A DNA stretch of 64,000 bases from Terriglobia bacterium (GCA_020073165.1 JAIQFP010000005.1:186001-250000); one strand, 5' to 3'. Shown: positions 28,078-37,682, numbered from the stretch's first letter. Numbers and translations are program-made. The notes: generated by a model from the sequence alone, not told the origin.

Positions 28078-28476
28078 ATGACGACGCAGCGCAAAGAACC
28101 GATCTTTCTCTTCAACGAAAAGCAGGTTGCCGACAAGAGCCAACTGGCGCGCCAATTCATTGAGACCCGTGCCAGCCTTAATGCCAACGTCGACAAAGCT
28201 GACAACTTCCTGCTCAAACGTTTCTACAACGTTGATCACAATACCTATCTGGAAGGCGCCATCCCGGCCAAATACAAAGAGCTCATGGGGCTGGTCGTCT
28301 CGGCGGGGCTGCGCTGTGACGACTGCGTCAACTACCACATCATCCAGTGCTACCGCCTGGGCGCCACCCGCCCCGAGCAAGAGGAGGCGCTGAATGTGGC
28401 CCTGGTTGTGGGCGGGAGCATTGTCATTCCCCACTTGCGCCGCGCTTACGCCATGCTGGAAGAACTCTATCGCTAG
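28078..28476 (+). CDS. Carboxymuconolactone decarboxylase / AhpD-like family protein
   Basis: 132 residues. The CMD-domain redox signature is visible: KELMGLVVSAGLRCDDCVNYHI, with a CxxC followed by H three residues later, as in AhpD-type alkylhydroperoxidases. A helical N-terminal extension precedes it. These proteins reduce peroxides or peroxiredoxin partners. No peroxiredoxin gene is adjacent, so the partner is unknown. A GATAAT box lies 8 nt before the ATG. Confidence 0.85.
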   Translation: MTTQRKEPIFLFNEKQVADKSQLARQFIETRASLNANVDKADNFLLKRFYNVDHNTYLEGAIPAKYKELMGLVVSAGLRCDDCVNYHIIQCYRLGATRPEQEEALNVALVVGGSIVIPHLRRAYAMLEELYR

Positions 28477-28733
28477 CCGCATTTCTGCCCGTAGAGTCGC
28501 GTTTGCTGTGCCTTGCTGAGTTACTAAGTGCTTGACTAAGCGCTCTCTTCCCGATACGGGCATTTTCCCGCGTCCGGCACCGTACCGTTACCTTCGTGGT
28601 ATTGCTCGTATTACTTACTTCCGATGACGCCTTGTGATGCGTGTCACACGGGCTCCGTGCCCTTCTCTGCGAAGCTGTGCCTGTGACCGAGCGAACCGAA
28701 ATCGCGAAGACACAAGCTGTGCGGGAGGACAAC

Positions 28734-30254
28734 ATGTCGTTCAACAAAAACCATCATCACATCTTCTGTAATGTTTCTCGGACGTTTCTGGCAGTGGCTT
28801 GTCTTATGGGGCTGCTTCTGCTGAGTACCGGCTGCGGGGGCGCCGGGGCGAGCCTTGCCAAGAACCCCGGCGGCGGAGGCGGCGTAGTGTTCAGTTCGCC
28901 CCTGACCCCGTTTCAGGTGTGGGTGGGTGCTGAGCCTACGGACCGTATCCTGAGCTGCCGGCTTGAGGTGACCTCCCTCAAGCTGAAGAATTCCCAGGAC
29001 CTGAACGCAACTGCGGATCTGCTCGGCACTCCCAGCGACATGGAACTCACGCGGGTAGAAGCCACGTTCTCACCTGTGGCTGTTCCGGAAGTGCCGCCAA
29101 GCAGCTTCGATCAGTTGGAGATGGTGGTGACCGGCGCTCGCGTCACCTATCTCGACGCCAACGGCGTGGTCCAGGAAAAAGATGTGGTTTCCGATCAGAC
29201 CAGCCTGCTGAGGCTCAATCCGGTCGTGACGGTGGGCGACAACCCAACGATGCTGAGTATCGCCGTTGACGTCAACCAGACCGTTCAGGTGGATCCGGTG
29301 AACAACCTGGTGACCCTGAACACTCCAGTGCTTAGCGCGACGCAGACCGACATCACGAGTGCACCCGGACCCTCGCCGTCCGGAATTCATGCGAGACCGA
29401 AGACGCAGGCGATGTCCGCCTCCAACAGCGGCCAGGTCGAGCGCTTGGTGGGACAGGTAGTACAGGTCGATGGCGACTTCGGTCAGCTCAGCCTGCAACT
29501 CGGGCAGTCGGGATCAGTCCTGGTACTGTCCTTCGACGGCAACACCATGTTCGACAATGCTAGTCCAGATACGGTGAATGGCATGCTGGTTGAAGTTGAG
29601 GGCCGGGCTCGGACCGATGGCACGCTGTACGCGAGCGCTGTCGAAACCCTGTTTCCTGACACGGGAGTAGAAGCGGAAGGCATGCTGGCGGGCACTAATG
29701 CGCCGGGCTTGCTGAATATGGTGGCAGAGGATGGCACTGGGGCGAGCATGACCTCGGCCTTGGTGGGAACCACCCTCGGCGTTGTCGTGGATGACAGCAC
29801 TGGCTACGGCATCCATCTTGGGAACGAGGACATGGGCGGGCTCCCGGTATTGTTTGATGCGGGCCATATCGCCGCCGGTCAGCGCATCGAGATCGATAGT
29901 GATTCTGCGCTGCAACCGGGCAAGGGAAACAACTCGATGCAGGCCCAGCCTTACATGGTGGAACTGCTTCGCCAAACCCTGCAGGGAACGGTGCAGAACT
30001 ACCAGCCCGGAGAATCAGGGGCAGCAGAGTTCGATCTGGTCCTCACCCCGAGCTCTTATCTGGGCATCATGAACGCGGGCACCGGAACTGTACACGTGTA
30101 CCAGCGTTACACGACGCAGGCGACGATCGGGATCCAGGACGGAATGAATTTGAGCGTGCGGGGTTTTCTGTTCTGCACTGATGAGACGGACAACGTTCCT
30201 CCCGGCACGACGTTGCACTTCGCCATGGTAGCGAGCAGCATCACCGGCAACTGA
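28734..30254 (+). CDS. Lipoprotein with DUF4382-like and DUF5666-like regions
   Basis: 506 residues from ATG 28734 (GGGAGG 5 nt upstream). The signal ends in a lipobox (LLLLSTGCGG), so it is predicted to be lipidated. A Gly-rich linker leads to a DUF4382-like region (TRILSCRLEVTSLKLKN type strands, about residues 60-220), then repeated small barrels resembling DUF5666 (LVGQVVQVDGDFGQLSLQLG; MLVEVEGRARTDGTLYASAVE). Family names are from recall and are tentative. Probably anchored in the envelope, function unknown. Confidence 0.65.
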   Translation: MSFNKNHHHIFCNVSRTFLAVACLMGLLLLSTGCGGAGASLAKNPGGGGGVVFSSPLTPFQVWVGAEPTDRILSCRLEVTSLKLKNSQDLNATADLLGTPSDMELTRVEATFSPVAVPEVPPSSFDQLEMVVTGARVTYLDANGVVQEKDVVSDQTSLLRLNPVVTVGDNPTMLSIAVDVNQTVQVDPVNNLVTLNTPVLSATQTDITSAPGPSPSGIHARPKTQAMSASNSGQVERLVGQVVQVDGDFGQLSLQLGQSGSVLVLSFDGNTMFDNASPDTVNGMLVEVEGRARTDGTLYASAVETLFPDTGVEAEGMLAGTNAPGLLNMVAEDGTGASMTSALVGTTLGVVVDDSTGYGIHLGNEDMGGLPVLFDAGHIAAGQRIEIDSDSALQPGKGNNSMQAQPYMVELLRQTLQGTVQNYQPGESGAAEFDLVLTPSSYLGIMNAGTGTVHVYQRYTTQATIGIQDGMNLSVRGFLFCTDETDNVPPGTTLHFAMVASSITGN

Positions 30255-30419
30255 GCTGGTAATGCGGTGCGCGCCATGGCGTGGTGCGGCGACCACCTCC
30301 CCCAACTTCTCCCAGGTATGCGGGGCCTCGAGGTGGCGAAAAGAGAGGTAAGTGAGGCGTGGACGGCTGAAGTGGTGGGGGAAGCGGGCTAGAGAACCAC
30401 AAGGTGCAGGGAGGAAGCT

Positions 30420-31496
30420 ATGAAGAAACTACTGACCATCTGCCTGTTGTTTGTCGCCAGTGCCGCCAGCGGCCAGTGTCCGTTCGGAGCCGCCCCGGTT
30501 TACACCACGCCCCCGGACGCGAATGGGGAAACCCAGGTCCAGGCGGGCTGGGACACCACCATCGCTGACCCGGTGAATGGGCCATCCGCCGTCGGAGGCA
30601 CCCTTGTCCTGTGCCGGCGCATTTTCTTCAACGACAACCCATTGGCCAAGACACAGGGCGGGAAGAATGCCGCGGTGAGTATCAATCACCTAACCGGCTC
30701 TGGAACTTCTCTTTTCAATCAAGACCGGGCACTTTGGGTGAGCACATCCAATCCGGTCGGGGACACCGCAATTCACAAATCCATTACCGGGATTCAGGTG
30801 GAAACCGACATCTATGGTGCGCCTAGTTTCGCAGGCCGAGGGCCGGACTCCGAGATAGCGGGGGGGAGCTTCCAGGTGGGGGACTGGCATACCGGCAATG
30901 TGGCAGGTAGCAACTTCGGAACTAATGCCATCCGCGCCACAGTCTATCGATGGGGAGGCAACACCACTAGCGGATGGACAGGGATTCAGGCGTTTGCCCA
31001 AAACAACTCCGCGGCCCCAGGAGATCTTACCAACATCATGGGCGCATCGTTTTGGGCCGAAGACACCATGAACCTAAACCCTAATTTACTGGGGATAGGT
31101 CTGTACCTGCCCAATTATCCGGTAGCTCGCCCCGGTCATCGCCTTCGGTACAACTGGGCTCTCTACATCAGTGACTTCGGTAGCGATTTTGCCCACGATT
31201 ACAACATCCGATCTTATGGAACGGCGGTCTCCGGGCAAAACTATTTTGGCGGCCCCATCGTCGCAGGCTCCGAGATCGTGACTGGGCAATCCACTAACAC
31301 CGACTTGGCCGGTACTGGCGTTATGCCCTTTAGCTACGCGTTCGCCGGCCGCTACCAACAGCCCCCAATCTGTGTGGTCTCAGACACCACCACCGGGGCT
31401 GCCGCCCTCATACAAGTAACTAAGACTGGGTTTGTTGTCCAGGGAGTAACGGGGAACACCTTCAACTACATCTGCATCGGCCGCCAAAATCAGTAA
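30420..31496 (+). CDS. Secreted hypothetical protein
   Basis: 358 residues with a clear signal peptide (KLLTICLLFVASAASGQ) and GGGAGGAAG just upstream of the ATG. The body is rich in Gly, Asn, Ser and Thr with aromatic residues, suggesting a beta-structured exported protein. Segments such as AVSINHLTGSGTSLFNQDRALWVS and GIQVETDIYGAP resemble those of phage-tail or carbohydrate-binding beta-helices, but no family is recognised. It may follow the upstream lipoprotein in one transcript (165-nt gap). Confidence 0.6.
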   Translation: MKKLLTICLLFVASAASGQCPFGAAPVYTTPPDANGETQVQAGWDTTIADPVNGPSAVGGTLVLCRRIFFNDNPLAKTQGGKNAAVSINHLTGSGTSLFNQDRALWVSTSNPVGDTAIHKSITGIQVETDIYGAPSFAGRGPDSEIAGGSFQVGDWHTGNVAGSNFGTNAIRATVYRWGGNTTSGWTGIQAFAQNNSAAPGDLTNIMGASFWAEDTMNLNPNLLGIGLYLPNYPVARPGHRLRYNWALYISDFGSDFAHDYNIRSYGTAVSGQNYFGGPIVAGSEIVTGQSTNTDLAGTGVMPFSYAFAGRYQQPPICVVSDTTTGAAALIQVTKTGFVVQGVTGNTFNYICIGRQNQ

Positions 31497-31507
31497 AAAG
31501 ACTGCGT

Positions 31508-31541
31508 GACCGCGGGGTGATCTCCCCCTTGCCCTGCGGTC
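31508..31541. terminator. Hairpin between convergent genes, possible bidirectional terminator
   Basis: GACCGCGGGG (31508-31517) pairs with CCCTGCGGTC (31532-31541) with one G-U, and CTGCG/CGCAG can extend the stem. It lies between the stops at 31496 (+) and 31568 (-). There is no clear T run. Confidence 0.5.
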
Positions 31542-31567
31542 GCAGCTGGATCTCTTCTGCGGCCTGA

Positions 31568-32746
31568 TCAGACAGCATCGACCCCGGTCACTTGCTTGCC
31601 GATGATCAAGGTGTGGATGTCTTGGGTCCCTTCGTAGGTCTTGACTGACTCCAGGTTCATCATGTGGCGCATGATGGGGTAATCATCAGCCACGCCGTTG
31701 GCCCCCAAAATATCGCGCGACAAGCGGGCGCATTCCAGCGCCATCCATACGTTGTTCCGCTTGGCCATGGAGATGTGGTAGTGCTCCGCCTTGTCCTGGT
31801 CCTTCAACCGCCCGACCTGGAGCACCAGTAACTGGGCCTTGGTGATCTCGGTGATCATCCACGCCAGCTTTTCCTGCACCAGTTGGTGCGAGGCAATCGG
31901 CTGGTCGCGAAATTGTTTGCGCAGTTGGGAATATTGCAGCGCGCAGTCGTAGCACGCCATGGCCGCACCCACTCCACCCCAGGCGATGCCATAACGCGCC
32001 TGGCTCAGGCACTTCAAGGGCGACTTCAGTCCAGACGAGCCCGGAAGAAGGTTGGATTCCGGCACCTGCACGTCCTGCAGCGACAGGCCCGAGGTAACCG
32101 AGGCACGCAGGGACCACTTGCCGTGGATATCCTCAGCCTTGAAACCCGGGCGATCGGTCTCCACCAGGAAGCCGCGGATGTTGTCCTTTTCGTCCTCGAC
32201 CTTGGCCCAGATGACAGCAACGTCCGCGATCGAGCCAGAGGTGATCCACATCTTTTCCCCGTTGAGGACGTATCCCTTGCCGGACTTCCGGGCACGAGTA
32301 CGCATCCCGCCGGGGTTGGAGCCGAAGTCGGGCTCGGTCAGGCCAAAGCAGCCCAGCTTCTCGCCTTTTTGCAGGGCCGGAAGCCAGGCCTGCTTCTGCT
32401 CTTCGCTGCCAAAGGCGTAGATGGGATACATAACCAGCGCCGACTGCACGCTGACAAAGCTGCGCACCCCGGAGTCGCCACGCTCCAACTCCTGCATCAC
32501 CAGGCCGTATTCCACATTCGACATGCCGGCGCAGCCATAGCCCTTGAGGCTGGCGCCGTAGAAACCGAGGTCGGCCATGGGCTTGACCAGTTCGCGGGGG
32601 AATCGGCCAGCGCGGTTGCACTCCTCGATAATGGGAATGAGGTTGTCTTCGATGAACTGGCGTGTGGTATGCCGAACCAGGCGCTCATCGTCGGTGAGCA
32701 GCCCGTCGAACTCGAGGAAATCAACGCCCCGGAACTTGATAGCCAT
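31568..32746 (-). CDS. gcdH: Acyl-CoA dehydrogenase, glutaryl-CoA dehydrogenase type
   Basis: 392 residues, the usual length. FAD-binding signatures GCFGLTEPDFGSNPGG and EKMWITSGSIADV are present, with the catalytic-base region VKTYEGTQDIHTLIIGK, which is typical of the glutaryl-CoA subgroup, as is KCLSQARYGIAWG. The enzyme oxidises and decarboxylates glutaryl-CoA to crotonyl-CoA in lysine, tryptophan and aromatic catabolism. It stands alone, with no other pathway gene adjacent. A different acyl-CoA substrate cannot be excluded. Confidence 0.85.
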   Translation of the reverse strand: MAIKFRGVDFLEFDGLLTDDERLVRHTTRQFIEDNLIPIIEECNRAGRFPRELVKPMADLGFYGASLKGYGCAGMSNVEYGLVMQELERGDSGVRSFVSVQSALVMYPIYAFGSEEQKQAWLPALQKGEKLGCFGLTEPDFGSNPGGMRTRARKSGKGYVLNGEKMWITSGSIADVAVIWAKVEDEKDNIRGFLVETDRPGFKAEDIHGKWSLRASVTSGLSLQDVQVPESNLLPGSSGLKSPLKCLSQARYGIAWGGVGAAMACYDCALQYSQLRKQFRDQPIASHQLVQEKLAWMITEITKAQLLVLQVGRLKDQDKAEHYHISMAKRNNVWMALECARLSRDILGANGVADDYPIMRHMMNLESVKTYEGTQDIHTLIIGKQVTGVDAV

Positions 32747-33011
32747 GAAGGTCTCTTTTCCGACTGCGGACAGGCGCAGAAAAATGAGGAAGAGGAAACT
32801 CTAGAAGGTAGCAAAGGGGGGAAGGGGCGTCAAACCGGCCAATTTCTGGTGTGGGCAGCCGCCGGGATTGCAGCTCTGGCGCTCTGGCCGCCGATTTTGA
32901 CAATCTTTTTACGTCTTGTCTGCGAAGATCAAGCGTAATCTGCATCTAACTTGCCAAAACCACGGTAGATGGCCGGATGGGGATTTGCGCTGGACCTGAC
33001 TCACAGGCACA

Positions 33012-33890
33012 ATGGTCGGACTGACGGGAATGATTCTGAACCTCAAAAGACGAGCCGGGCAGGCACTTCTGTGGACGACACTGCTCGCGTGCCTCGGTGT
33101 CCGGGCAGCTGCCGCTGACGTGGCGACCGTCACACCCTCGCTCGATCGCGGCTTCCTGCTGATGTACGCTCTCAACTTCGAGCAGGCCCACCAGGTCTTC
33201 TCGTCCTGGCAGCAGGAATATCCCGACGATCCGCTGGGCCCGGTTTGCGATGCGGCGGGGCTGCTTTTTTCCGAATTTAACCGCTTGGGTGTGCTGGAAG
33301 CGCAGTTCTATGCAGATGACCATGCTTTCCAGGCGCGCAAGAAGTTGTCGCCCGATCCCGCCATCCGGGACCGCTTTAATGCCCAACTGAGCCTGGCGGA
33401 GACTAAGGCCCGAGCGCTGCTTGCCCAGAATGCCAAAGACCGCGACGCGCTGTTTGCCATGACCCTGGCATCGGGGTTGAGAGCAGACTATGCCGCGCTC
33501 ATCGAGAAGAGCAATTTCACCGCCTTGCATTACACCAAAGAAGCCACTGCCTGGTCGAACCAGTTGCTGGCGGTCGATCCCGACTGCTATGACGCGCATC
33601 TCGCCAGCGGCATCAGCCAGTACATCATCGGCAGCATGGCGGCTCCGGTGCGCTGGATTCTGCACCTGGGCGGGGTTTCCGGCGACAGGAAGGCGGGCAT
33701 CGAGGAACTCCAGGTGACAGCCGAGCGTGGCCACTACCTCGCGCCCTTCGCCCGTATCCTCTTGGCTATCGCCTATGTACGCGACAAAGACAAGCCACGC
33801 GCCCGCGATATGCTGGAGTCGCTCCGCGGTGAGTTCCCCGGGAACCCGCTGTTTGCCCACGAACTGGCACGGTTGGAAGCCGGGCCGTAA
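33012..33890 (+). CDS. Secreted TPR-like hypothetical protein
   Basis: 292 residues. Signal peptide QALLWTTLLACLGVRAAAAD follows a basic N-terminus; the start could also be the ATG at 33030. Helical repeats resemble degenerate TPRs (LLMYALNFEQAHQVFSSWQQEYPDD; FARILLAIAYVRDKDKPRARDMLESL). No catalytic motif. Role unknown. The DinB-like gene follows 44 nt later in the same direction. Confidence 0.6.
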   Translation: MVGLTGMILNLKRRAGQALLWTTLLACLGVRAAAADVATVTPSLDRGFLLMYALNFEQAHQVFSSWQQEYPDDPLGPVCDAAGLLFSEFNRLGVLEAQFYADDHAFQARKKLSPDPAIRDRFNAQLSLAETKARALLAQNAKDRDALFAMTLASGLRADYAALIEKSNFTALHYTKEATAWSNQLLAVDPDCYDAHLASGISQYIIGSMAAPVRWILHLGGVSGDRKAGIEELQVTAERGHYLAPFARILLAIAYVRDKDKPRARDMLESLRGEFPGNPLFAHELARLEAGP

Positions 33891-33934
33891 AGCTCCTCGC
33901 CCCAGGCAGCGCTGCCTGCTCTCTCGCGTATTCT

Positions 33935-34534
33935 ATGGCTGTTCCTTTCCGGGAGAAGACCTTGAGGCTAATCACCCTGGCTGCATTCCTTTCCTTTTCG
34001 TTTCTGGCTATCCCCGTTCGCGCTCAGCAGGACGACGTTCCCAAGAATATTGCCGACAGCGTGGGCGGGGCGCTGAGTTGGACCGAGGGGCAGTTCCTCT
34101 CCGTCACTGAGGCGATGCCTGAATCCAAGTATTCCTTCGTTCCCACCGCCGGCGAATTCAAAGGAGTCCGCTCCTTCGCCGAGCAAGTGAAGCACGTGGC
34201 CTGCGCCAATTTTGCCTTCTTTAATGAGATTGAGGGCAAGGCTCCGCCGGAGCACTGCGAGAAGGGCGGTCCGGCTCCGGCCAAGACGAAGGCTGAACTA
34301 ATCCGGTACCTGCGCGATTCCTTCGACTACGGCAACAAAGTTCTGGCCACCATCACTGCGCAAAACGCTCTGACCCGGGTCGAGGGCCCCTATGCCGGAC
34401 CCAACTCGCGCCTGGGAATCGCCGTCGCCGCCGTCTGGCACATTGCCGACCACTACGGCCAGTTGGTCGAATATTTGCGCATGAATGGCATCGCCCCGCC
34501 ATCTACGCAGAAGTACGGACTGGCAGTTCGCTGA
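33935..34534 (+). CDS. Exported DinB-like protein
   Basis: 199 residues. Signal peptide LITLAAFLSFSFLAIPVRAQ, then a four-helix DinB/YfiT-type domain with candidate metal ligands in FAEQVKHVACANFAF and WHIADHYGQLVEYLRMNGI. DinB-superfamily proteins bind divalent metals and some act as thiol-dependent transferases. Export is a common variant in Acidobacteriota. The start is uncertain: a TATTCT box touches the ATG at 33935, so the TTG at 33962, with GGGAGAAG upstream, is an alternative. Confidence 0.7.
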   Translation: MAVPFREKTLRLITLAAFLSFSFLAIPVRAQQDDVPKNIADSVGGALSWTEGQFLSVTEAMPESKYSFVPTAGEFKGVRSFAEQVKHVACANFAFFNEIEGKAPPEHCEKGGPAPAKTKAELIRYLRDSFDYGNKVLATITAQNALTRVEGPYAGPNSRLGIAVAAVWHIADHYGQLVEYLRMNGIAPPSTQKYGLAVR

Positions 34535-34696
34535 ACGGGGCGCGGGGCTAGAAAGCTTCCAGACCAACTGGAATCCGTGGTAAGGGTGTAACTCGAACCA
34601 CCATGGGATCGTTTCCGATGGTTGCCCCCGGAAACCAATCAGATCCCTGGCACTCCTGCGCTGAGGCTGGTTCCAGGGAGGTGATCTACCATTCCA

Positions 34697-35980
34697 TCAC
34701 TTGGTACATTGCGGTGAAGGAGGCGATGCGGATTTCAGCCGGTCAAGATCGTGCCGGATGCGGGACCAGCGGCGAGGGCTTCGCTTTGATGCGTTCGGAG
34801 AAGCAGGATCAGCGTAGAAATGTTCGATTTCGGCCCGCAACTCAGGAGTCATGCCGGAGAAGTTCTGCTTTGCCAGGCGGCGAAGGAGTTCAGCATAAGT
34901 ATCGTCACTCAGGTGATATTCGCCCGGGGCGGTTGGCGCGCCAACATCGAAATTATCGTTGGGGAGCAGCACATTTCCGGCGCCGAGATCGGTGAGGAGG
35001 CTGCGATAGCGGCCAAGGCTGACGTTGAAACTGGCTTCGAACATCTTCTCCGTTTCCGGCGTCGGGGTGCGAAAGGTGAGGATCTTCAGGGGCCCGATCT
35101 TCGGGATCAGGCTGAAGAGAAAAGCGAGAACCTTGTCGCCGAAATTCGGCCGCCGGTAGGCCTTACCCCAACCTTTCTCATAACCAGCACGCGATAGGTT
35201 ATAGAGAAACCGGTCACGTGTCATTCCCGGCAGATCCTTCTGAATATCATTCTGTTTGATTTGCCACGCAACCTTGGTTGCCTTGGGAATGACTTTGCTG
35301 ATGTCGTGACGATAGGAACCGATGGCTTTGTCTTCTTGCTCTAGAACCTTGCCGAGATCTAATCCGTAGGTTTCTTTGAATGCTCTGTCCAGAAGAGGTT
35401 GCGCGACCTCGAATCCGATGAAGTCGTGGTAGGCATCCGGGGCATAACGCTCTTTGGCCACCTCGAGGACGTCGAAGCTGAACTCCGTTTTCACGTGCGT
35501 AAGAGGCTGATCCTCGAAGGTGACCACATTACCGTATTTCCTTTTCAGTTCGGGATAGAGAACTGGTACCGCCCGATTGACCGCCAGGCGGTGGCCGTCG
35601 TTGTCGGCGGCATAGTGGGACATGGAGCCGATGGCAAAGGCGTAATCGTTGAGATTCTGCGCGTCGCGCAGCAGGGCTTCGATGAAATCTCCGCTGCGCA
35701 CGTAGTGCGTCAAGTCGCTGAAGAACTTGCTGCCGTATGGGTAGTAGCCCATGTCCTGGATGATCGCTCCACCGTAGGCGTAGGCATGGGCTTGGCGAAG
35801 TTCGTCAGGGGTGGCGTTAGGGAACCGTTGCTGAAGCAGAGACCGGATGTGCGTGATCCAGACCGCGTCGATGATGGCTTCGTGAGAAAGCACGGAGTAA
35901 GCGCCGACGGAGGTCGGCAAGCCAAGAAGCATGATCAGCGGAAGAAGCCACACCGTCTGGGTTCGAGACACCCTCGGCAT
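34697..35980 (-). CDS. Zinc-dependent phospholipase C family protein
   Basis: 427 residues. The signal peptide ends at VGAYS, and the mature chain starts with the zinc-ligand region YSVLSHEAIID. Further ligands are in GGAIIQDMGYYPYGSKFFSDLTHYVRSGDF and GSMSHYAADNDGH, the Asp/His pattern of zinc phospholipase C and S1-P1 nuclease-like folds. It would hydrolyse phospholipids outside the cytoplasm. The C-terminal 200 residues have no recognised domain. It is convergent with the DinB-like gene. Confidence 0.8.
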   Translation of the reverse strand: MPRVSRTQTVWLLPLIMLLGLPTSVGAYSVLSHEAIIDAVWITHIRSLLQQRFPNATPDELRQAHAYAYGGAIIQDMGYYPYGSKFFSDLTHYVRSGDFIEALLRDAQNLNDYAFAIGSMSHYAADNDGHRLAVNRAVPVLYPELKRKYGNVVTFEDQPLTHVKTEFSFDVLEVAKERYAPDAYHDFIGFEVAQPLLDRAFKETYGLDLGKVLEQEDKAIGSYRHDISKVIPKATKVAWQIKQNDIQKDLPGMTRDRFLYNLSRAGYEKGWGKAYRRPNFGDKVLAFLFSLIPKIGPLKILTFRTPTPETEKMFEASFNVSLGRYRSLLTDLGAGNVLLPNDNFDVGAPTAPGEYHLSDDTYAELLRRLAKQNFSGMTPELRAEIEHFYADPASPNASKRSPRRWSRIRHDLDRLKSASPPSPQCTK

Positions 35981-36079
35981 CGACTTCTGAGTGTAGCAGC
36001 CTGGCTGGTGAATTTGTATCGCGCCTGGACGTGGAGGTCACAGAGCAGGTATTTGGTTGTAGGATGCCTGTGAGATCCA

Positions 36080-36775
36080 ATGCTGAAGACGGAAAAAGGG
36101 TTGCCGACATGTCGGATCGGATATCCGCGGCCCTACTACGGCAGTCTCGCAAGGGCGCTCAGAGTGGTTTGCGCTTGCGCATTGGTTGCGGGGCCAATGT
36201 CCCTAGCTGCTCAGACCCCAGCGAAGAAAGCTTGCACTGCACCGTCAGGAGCGAGACCCACCTTTGCATCCAGATCGAGTCTCCAGGGCGTCCCCAACTT
36301 CGGCACGGTGACCCCCACTCTGTATCGGGGTGGGCAACCCACCAAGGAGGGTTTTCGCAACCTCGCCAAGAGCGGCATCAACATTGTGGTGGATCTGCGC
36401 GGTTCGCGTGCAAGCGAACGTCAGGTTGTGACCGGGCTCGGTATGAAATACGTCGCGCTTCCTTGGCATTGTTACAGCCCGCACGATGAACACTTCGCGC
36501 AATTTCTTAGCCTGCTGCGGCAAAATCCCGGCAAGAAGGTTTTCGTCCACTGCCGCCAAGGCGACGACCGCACCGGGATGGATGTCGCCGCGTATCGCAT
36601 GGCCGAGCAAGGCTGGACCGCCGAGCAGGCAAGACAGGAGATGCGGGCTTACGGCGCAAATTGGTTCCACCGCATGATTTGTCCCGGACTAGCGTCCTAC
36701 GAAGAACAATTTCCCGCACGATACCAGAAGAGCGCTGCTTTCCAAAGCCTGCGTCAGGACAAGCACGCCCCCTAG
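36080..36775 (+). CDS. Exported dual-specificity/tyrosine phosphatase-like protein
   Basis: 231 residues. A hydrophobic signal-like region (VVCACALVAGPMSLAAQT) precedes a cysteine-phosphatase domain: LYRGGQPTKEGFRNLAKSGI at its start, general-acid region LPWHCYSPHDEH, and the P-loop FVHCRQGDDRTGM with catalytic Cys and Arg. The family dephosphorylates proteins, lipids or inositol phosphates. Export suggests an environmental or envelope substrate (inference). The start codon is the first ATG of the frame; the Shine-Dalgarno is weak. Confidence 0.75.
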   Translation: MLKTEKGLPTCRIGYPRPYYGSLARALRVVCACALVAGPMSLAAQTPAKKACTAPSGARPTFASRSSLQGVPNFGTVTPTLYRGGQPTKEGFRNLAKSGINIVVDLRGSRASERQVVTGLGMKYVALPWHCYSPHDEHFAQFLSLLRQNPGKKVFVHCRQGDDRTGMDVAAYRMAEQGWTAEQARQEMRAYGANWFHRMICPGLASYEEQFPARYQKSAAFQSLRQDKHAP

Positions 36776-36920
36776 CTTGAGCCCCCAGCCTCTCTCGGAG
36801 GCTGTGCCTGCCATAAAGGCGTCGCTTAAAGGCTCCCGCTGTTCCCCCGGCCGCTACCGTCGGCAAGAAAATTCCCATCGCGCAGCAACCCGCAAAAGTA
36901 TTTTGTCTAGGTGATCTGTC

Positions 36921-37682
36921 CTACTGTTCCTGGTTGGAGACTTGCTGGATCTCAGGCGTTTCGTCGGTCTGTTCCGGTTGCTCCCCGGCGAGCATCTTGG
37001 ATTCGCGCCAGTCGGTGTAACGGTCGGACACCATGATGTGGAACACCCACTGGCGGCGCTCCTCCTCGGGTTCAATCAAGCCCTGGTCCTTCAGCGGCAG
37101 CAGGTACTGCTCCATCCACTTAACCTGCTGGCGAGTCATGCCCCGGCGCTGAATGTCCACCGTGATGCCGGCCAGATGTGAGGACGCCAGGTCGCCTTCG
37201 GCGGGCGCGGCATTGCGATTATGGCGGCGAAGTTTCTTCTGCACCTTCACCGTGCGCACCGCTGAATTCACCTGGATCTGCTGGTGAAATTCCTTGTAAT
37301 AGTCTTCGCTTAGGTCATTGACGAAGTCGCGCGTCCAGGGACGGCAGTAGCGGCGGTCGGGATCGAGCCGCGGATCGAAACGCAGCGTGGGGCCGGCAAC
37401 GATCGGAACCAGGTCTTCGCTGGCTTTGAGTTGTTCGAGTTGGTCATCATCCTGAATGCGCGGCAGGTCGAGCCGATCAATTTCTTCGTTCTGACGCAGC
37501 AAGGATTCCCGCGACGGACGGAACACCGGGTTCCACGCCATCCGGCGAACGTGGGCGCGGCGGGTCATGGTGCGGTGCGTTTGCCGCGGGGGCACGTAGC
37601 GGTGCAGGCCAAAGGCCGGAACCGACAGGACAACGGTCAGCAGAAACAACGGCAGAACCGTTCGCTGTGGTGTCGTGTTCAC
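36921..37682 (-). CDS. DUF5715-like exported protein with peptidase-M15-like residues
   Basis: About 253 residues if the GTG at 37682 is used (AGGAG 12 nt upstream); the frame stays open to 37757. Signal segment TVLPLFLLTVVLSVPAFG. The C-terminal half carries SSHLAGITVDIQRRG and, 40 residues later, WVFHIMVSDRY. This H-x6-D ... H spacing resembles the zinc site of D-Ala-D-Ala peptidases of family M15 (SxHxxGxAxD ... WH). It may bind or cut peptidoglycan peptides. The residue match is visible; function is inferred. Confidence 0.6.
   Translation of the reverse strand: MNTTPQRTVLPLFLLTVVLSVPAFGLHRYVPPRQTHRTMTRRAHVRRMAWNPVFRPSRESLLRQNEEIDRLDLPRIQDDDQLEQLKASEDLVPIVAGPTLRFDPRLDPDRRYCRPWTRDFVNDLSEDYYKEFHQQIQVNSAVRTVKVQKKLRRHNRNAAPAEGDLASSHLAGITVDIQRRGMTRQQVKWMEQYLLPLKDQGLIEPEEERRQWVFHIMVSDRYTDWRESKMLAGEQPEQTDETPEIQQVSNQEQ

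Noticed and set aside
34603-34995. 130-residue plus-strand ORF opposite the phospholipase C gene
   Set aside because: It lies largely over the 3' end of a well-supported gene and has shadow-like composition.
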